Shown here piece after piece: positions 59,201 through 64,000 of a DNA stretch of 64,000 bases. How positions within the stretch are numbered: the first letter of the stretch is position 1; every line of letters begins with the position of its first letter. The notes beneath the pieces were generated by a model that was not told the DNA's origin, searched no databases, and saw only the letters and a program-made list of their open reading frames with translations. A program made the translations under genes and the position numbers. The stretch is from Trichomonas vaginalis G3 (taxonomy: Eukaryota > Parabasalia > Trichomonadida > Trichomonadidae), in assembly GCF_026262505.1 (NCBI RefSeq), contig NC_067203.1:23293411-23357410 (forward strand). Direction: 5' to 3'.

Positions 59201-60331
59201 AAAATAGATAGGGTTGTTAGATTCCCGACGATAGGTGTCTTGGAAGATTTGCCTGGTGTCATCATAGTGTCTTTAAATCAAAAATTTTATTTTGGAGTTA
59301 GTTTTATTGATTTTTCAATAAAAAACATTTCTAAAACAAGAAAATAAAACGATAAAATATTTATATTTTATATAAGGATCTTATATATTTAAAATAAATA
59401 TCATTTTATTTTTTTCATTGGTGTCTGTCAAACCATAATACACTATTCAAAAATTCAATGTGTCTTGCGGTTTCAAAAGACACCTTCAAATTGAACGATA
59501 GCACAGACACTATTGAATTTTACCCATTGTATTTAGTTTTTACCCTTTTTATTTTTAAGAATTAATGACTGAAACAGCCGTTTTGTTATGACCTCAATCA
59601 CTTTTATTTATTATTTTAAATATTATTTAATTTTATTATTTGAATAGGCCAACTTATATTTGAGAAGCTCAATTTGAGACCAGTTAATACATTGAAATAT
59701 CATAAATATTGAAATATTAAAAAGTGTATTTCAAAATATTGAAATTATAAAAATTTATAATACTGAAATTGAGACAAATTAATAAATTCAATGTGTTTTT
59801 TTTGAAATAACTCTCAAATATTATTTTTTTGTTTATTTAATGATGAATAAATATGATTGCTTTAGTCAATCATAAAAACTAATTTAAGTTTAAAATAATG
59901 AAAGGATAATTTGATCGTTTTTTAAAATACAATTATTTTTGATGATTTGCAAGAATCTTTGAAAAGAATATAATATAGGTTCTATTTTTGTAAAATTTAT
60001 CCAAATCATGTATTACATAAATTACGATTAAAACAATGAAAGAACCAAAAAGTGTGTTTTGTGTTTTGTTGTTGCGTGTTGGATGCGGGATCCTGTTATT
60101 TCCGAAATCGACAAAAAATTTGGAAATTTAATTTCCGAGATCGAAATTATATTAATGTTTTTAATATTCTTATATCAAAAGGATTAAAGTTCATTAAGAG
60201 AAAAACAATTCTTCTTCTTCAATCTATTGGCGCATTTATTTCTACACGCCAATAAGGAAGGGAAAATTATAAGACACCATGGTGTCTTCAAAACGCTAAT
60301 TTTTGATATTTTTAACAACCCTAAAAATAGA
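59201..60331. mobile_element. hAT-like non-autonomous DNA transposon with 8-bp target duplication
   Basis: TAGGGTTGTTA at 59209-59219 is inverted at 60313-60323, and both are bordered by the same 8 bp, AAAATAGA (59201-59208 and 60324-60331). Eight-base duplications and TAGGG-type ends are typical of the hAT superfamily. GGTGTCTT/AAGACACC words occur near both ends (59234 and 60272 areas) and inside, as subterminal repeats do. The 1,115-bp interior has no transposase frame; a 67-aa frame at 60052-60255 is not convincing. Confidence 0.82.
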
Positions 60332-60969
60332 TGTAGGAGATTATAAGAGGCAATTTATCAATGAGTTATGAGAACGGAAGATCTCTCAACTTCTTCAATA
60401 TCCAATCGAACCAGAAAGAAACAATTTTTTTGGATTACCATACCTCCCACCCCACTCATACAAATTGATTATTGGGAAAGGTGGGAGGGAGTGGGGTTTT
60501 CCTGTGATGGAATTGCGCTTGATGGATGTGTGGGTGGGTGCGTGATAGGGTATTTTCAAATTGTTATCAAAAAATGGTCTTTTAAAGAATTAAATACAAA
60601 TTAAATCGGACTTCTTACGAAGTTAATTATATATTCTTTACAAATTTATGATTAAAAAAGATATTGCGAAAATATAATTAAACAGCAAAGATACATATTA
60701 CCGAAAGATGGCAAGATATATAATATTGAAGTTAGTAAGCTAATAGAGTGTAAATTAAATCTCAACAACTATGTACAACATAAATTAGAGATCAATATTC
60801 ATATTTTTTTAATTGAATGCCAATATAAGTCTTCTTGTGAAAATCAATGCAAAATTTTACTTAAAATAATACTGAGAAAATGGTATCTTGAAAGATCAAC
60901 TTTTATTATGTCGTTAAAGAAAAATTATATGTTATTCTTTGAAAGTCCTATTTCTCTTTCAAAGATACA
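60332..60969. other. intergenic with G-rich tracts
   Basis: Holds a four-run G tract (60474-60496) and a second G-rich stretch (GGGTGGGTGCGTGATAGGG near 60533), and pairing CCCACCCCACTC upstream (60446 area). The remainder is AT-rich without a supported gene. Confidence 0.55.
60474..60496 (+). other. G-quadruplex-type motif
   Basis: GGG, GGG, GGG and GGGG runs are separated by 6, 1 and 3 bases on the plus strand, which meets the usual G3N1-7 rule. It can alternatively pair with the C-rich stretch at about 60443-60457. Such a motif is notable in DNA of about 70% A+T. Confidence 0.7.
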
Positions 60970-61180
60970 ATAAATGTTCCAAAATTTTGGTTAATTCTAT
61001 GCAAATAACCAAAATTTTGGAGACTTTAAGGAATGAATTGAAGGATGAGATGTATGTGTTCCCGCTTTTTACATCTTATCCTTCAAAATCTTAGGTGCTA
61101 TAATTTTTCGAACAGAAATTGGAGACTATGAAATGCAGATTCTAAGCAATGCTTTATAGTCCAATTTCTTTCCTTATTAG
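60970..61180. repeat. cluster of three strong hairpins
   Basis: First, CCAAAATTTTGGTTA (about 60977) against TAACCAAAATTTTGG (about 61005), each arm itself palindromic. Second, GAAGGATGAGATGTA (about 61039) against ACATCTTATCCTTC (about 61070). Third, GAAATTGGAGACTAT (about 61118) against ATAGTCCAATTTC (about 61156). No frame. The rest of the gap to 61476 holds nothing visible. Confidence 0.75.
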
Positions 61181-61476
61181 GAGAATACAAAGGGGAAAAT
61201 CATTCATCAAAAAATCTAATTAATTGGTTTGGTGTATTGCAGAAATTTATCCAAATCTCAAAAAATCTCAATAGAATTATTTGGAATATCTTAGCGATAT
61301 GGTACAAGTTATGGTCGATTGTTGGATGTCTGAAAGAATCATCAAAGATTTACAAAACTAAAAATTTAGAGAAATGAATAGAATCAATGAGGAAAACTTA
61401 ATTATTTTTTTATTTCTAATGAAATTCTTTTTCGAAAGTAGCAGAAAAATAAAGAACAATATCTTATACATGAGCA

Positions 61477-62790
61477 TTATTTTTTGGCACCATGAGAAAT
61501 AAGAACTTCGGTAATTTCTATACTATTATAAATCGCTGCAAAATGAAGGGCGGTTAGACCATCTTCATTTTTTTCATTGATATTCGCTCCATGTGAAATA
61601 AGAACTTCGGCAGTTTCTATACTATTATAAATCGCTGCAAAATGAAGGGTGGTTAGACCATCTTCATTTTTTTCATTGATATTCGCTCCATGTGAAATAA
61701 GAAATTATGTAATTTCTCTACGATGATTCCATGCTGCATTATGAAGGGCGGTTTCTCCTTTTTTATTTTTTTCATTGATATTCGCTCCATGTAAAAGAAG
61801 GACTTCGGTAATTTCTATACTATTATAAATTGCTGCAAAATGAAGGGCGGTTAGACCATCTTCATTTTTTTCATTGACATTCGCACCATGTGAAATGAAG
61901 AATTCCAAAAAGGATGGAATATTAAAAATCGGAGAATAAACAAAGCATTTGTTTATATCATTAGTTTGATCGAAATGAACTAAAAAGGATTCAAGATTAT
62001 TGTAAATTCCACAGTATTCTAAATCGATCTCTATATTGTATTCATTCATCAAAAATGTAACAAAATCAATGTTGTGTGAAATAATTGCATATCTCATACA
62101 ATATTTATCTGGTTCTTGATATTTCAAACATTCACTCATGATCTCTTGATTTCTGCCTAAAAATGAAAATTCTAGACATGTTTGAGTTATTTCTGAGTTA
62201 AATTTCGATCTTAATAACTTGAAACGATCAACTGCTCCATGGTAACAACATAATTCAAGTAATGAATATCCTTTCTTAGAATATGGATATAATTGGCTTT
62301 GAAGTATTTGATTTTTATCAAATCCATCTCTTTCGGTGAATGAAATGAATGTTTCTAAGTCATTATACATAATTGCTCTGTAAATTGTATTTTCTGAATG
62401 AATTTTGAGATTTTCAGATTTAATTCCTTTGAAATCTGTAGACTTGTCTAATTTGATTCCGTATTCTTTATAAAACAGGAAGTTTGAAATAAACATGACG
62501 TTGTTGACTTCTTTGACATGATATTCATCAGATAACAGTTTGGCCAGAAATAAATATGATTTTGCATAGCGATTATTATACGGAATGATACTTAAAATGT
62601 TTTCCATAATCGTTTTGATTGGATATTTCTTGGAATCAATCAATTCTGTTTTGATCATTTTGTAAATAGACTTTAATTCTTCTTCTTTTTCCGTTTTCAA
62701 CTGATACAGCGGAAGATATGAATCAATATAGTATTTGTATTTACTTCGCAATTTGTTGTATTTGTCTGGATAAACGTCTTGTTCGGACAT
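61477..62790 (-). pseudogene. ankyrin/DUF3447-family gene with in-frame stop
   Basis: The frame from the ATG at 62790 (MSEQDVYPDKYNKLRSKYKY) is open for 361 codons to a TAA at 61705-61707. The same frame then continues through two more well-formed ankyrin repeats to a second stop at 61477-61479, giving 437 codons in all. The stop replaces a Glu codon (the sister repeats read EITEVL at this place). The first about 280 residues are the helical DUF3447-like region. Ankyrin repeats (FISHGANVNEKNEDGLTALH, FAAIYNSIEITEVLLLHGAN) follow with a 99-bp DNA period and very high identity. It is either a recent nonsense mutation or a shortened protein; role unknown. Confidence 0.85.
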
Positions 62791-63504
62791 TAAATATTTT
62801 TTATAAAGTCTTATTTGCGTTTTACCATATCAAATACCCCTTAAACATATTGGTAGGAAAAAATACTGTGTAATACATGTGGAAAACAATGACCATAATG
62901 ATTTCATATATAATTTATGAATTTTGCTTAAATCCAGAGATGTGAAATGATGCAGTAACAATGAAAAGCCGATGACAATAGAATTTTCATCAAAAAAAAC
63001 TTGTTTTATTCAAGATTTTTTTGCCAATCACACTAATTCTATTGATTCTTTGAATATACATAAAGGGATATATATTTGATTAATACATTGATTTTTATTT
63101 TCAAAAAGATGCTCCAGATAAGACAAGCAATCCAGTATTTCAAAGTTTTTAATAGATTATTAAATATTTTATACATGTTTAAGTTTATTATTATTAGCAG
63201 ATGCCAACGAAGTTAAAAGGGAGGGGAAAAAATGGAAATTCTTTGGTTGCATATGGATATGATATGGATGTGAGTGTTCTTAACGGAAATTAATGGTGCA
63301 GAGTTTTTAAATAGCAATACAAACCAAAATAATTTTGATTTCATTCGGAATTGAATTTAGAAGTTATTGGTTACTAGAGTACATCTGTGTTAATAATGTA
63401 ATCAAAATATAAACAGTAATAATCTATGGTAAAACAATTATGAATCAGCAGAATGAGGGGAAAAAAAATTGATTCAAAGAAGAAAATGAAAAAGTGACAA
63501 CAAA
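62791..63504. other. intergenic between ankyrin and bromodomain genes
   Basis: Divergent spacer of about 700 bp, AT-rich, no gene. AAAAAGTGACAACAAA stands immediately before the bromodomain ATG (63489-63504). Confidence 0.6.
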
Positions 63505-63981
63505 ATGCAAACAACATTCAAACTTCCTGATTTTCAAAAAAAATTCATCGATAATATAATGAAAGAAATTGCTGAGCGCCCTATTTCACAGCCATTCTTT
63601 CAGCCGCTTGTAGATGATCAAAATTATCCAAAAATTTTTCCACCAGACAAGCAAATGGACTTTTCAAAGATTAAAGAAAAGCTGGAACAAGGACGTTATG
63701 AATCCCTTCCAGATTGGATCAAAGATGTTAATTTAATTTGGGCAAATGCTGCAACTCTACCAAAAGAAAGTTTAATTAGAGCTATGGCTGATGATTTGAA
63801 GTCATGGTTTAATGATAAAGGATTAAAGTTATCTAAGAAGTATGTTCCTAGAATACAAGAAGAATCTTGGCTAAAAGAATTTGAAAATATTCAATCAAAG
63901 TATAAAAGACTTATGGATACATGCCCTGTGAAATTGAATTTATTACCTCCAAAACCAGAGCAAGAAAAACCAAAAAATTGA
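63505..63981 (+). CDS. small bromodomain protein
   Basis: A 158-aa protein filled by one bromodomain. Helix Z is FQKKFIDNIMKEIAERPISQ, the ZA loop is PFFQPLVDDQNYPKIFPP (with FP/PP in place of WPF), MDFSKIKEKLEQGRY is helix A, DWIKDVNLIWANAATL is helix B with the conserved acetyl-lysine Asn (NA), and the C helix is MADDLKSWFNDKG. A Lys/Pro tail (LLPPKPEQEKPKN) ends it. It should bind acetylated histone tails. Trichomonads have several such single-domain proteins. The AAAAAGTGACA box ends about 7 bp from the start. Confidence 0.85.
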   Translation: MQTTFKLPDFQKKFIDNIMKEIAERPISQPFFQPLVDDQNYPKIFPPDKQMDFSKIKEKLEQGRYESLPDWIKDVNLIWANAATLPKESLIRAMADDLKSWFNDKGLKLSKKYVPRIQEESWLKEFENIQSKYKRLMDTCPVKLNLLPPKPEQEKPKN

Positions 63982-64000
63982 AAATTTTATTTTTTCATCC

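Noticed and set aside
60052-60604. Two plus-strand frames of 67 and 78 aa
   Set aside because: They lie inside or beside the hAT-like element and the G-rich tract; composition is not protein-like.

Overview
The window looks like nuclear DNA of a parabasalid (trichomonad) protist such as Trichomonas or Tritrichomonas. It is about 70% A+T, with short intergenic gaps and no intron that I can recognise. It holds ankyrin/DUF3447-type genes, an H3/H4 pair, Rab, TBC, WD40 and bromodomain genes, and one large Polinton (Maverick). The species cannot be fixed from the sequence alone. Several host starts carry an AAAAGTGACA-like box just upstream, and two carry a trichomonad-like initiator (TCA-Y-W).

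Layout. 1-3385: a 37-bp minisatellite with five near-identical ankyrin cassettes, into which a minus-strand ankyrin gene (to 4201/4252) runs. 4293-4812: a 112-bp direct repeat and a perfect 135-bp inverted repeat. 5062-13527: host genes for a DEAH helicase, an ASA1/GNB1L-like WD40 protein, a tail-anchored Lys/Glu-rich protein, a small unknown and a TBC Rab-GAP; a candidate TTAA-ended element lies at 10987-12032. 13680-35706: an about 1.06-kb DNA element with 17-bp inverted ends (TAAGGGTTTCGTTTTGC) and a 7-bp target duplication (GATCATG), split by a 20,965-bp Polinton at 14591-35555. The Polinton has about 815-bp terminal inverted repeats and a 6-bp target duplication (AACTTG).

The Polinton has its virion genes mostly on the plus strand in the left half: two short amphipathic peptides, major capsid, packaging ATPase, structural unknowns, a minor-capsid candidate and a fibre with a phage-collar-like end. 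The right half is mostly minus strand: a KilA-N protein, a paralogous unknown, integrase, protein-primed DNA polymerase B with an HNH-like insert, and unknowns. The centre (24.0-28.0 kb) holds palindromic 136-bp repeats, three tiny related genes and a tRNA-like sequence. No capsid maturation protease was recognised. The element is a fossil with roughly eight breaks, yet its two ends are almost identical, so the insertion is young.

35.9-63.98 kb: host genes. These are a DDX51-like DEAD(DEGD)-box helicase, NDP kinase, an alpha/beta hydrolase, a divergent H3/H4 pair, a SUMO-E1-like fragment, a PDI-like thioredoxin-fold protein, an ARM-like protein, a HeH/SAP-like nuclear-envelope candidate, two ankyrin genes (one with an in-frame stop), an ENT nucleoside transporter, a myristoylated kelch protein, an 87-bp-repeat gene, a Rab GTPase, an RRM protein, a PP6-like phosphatase and a bromodomain protein. 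Between them lie further small transposon relics: a hAT-like element with 8-bp target duplication at 59209-60323, a TTAA-ended MITE at 55610-55830, and a hairpin-rich element at 39509-40097 containing a T-shaped three-way junction.
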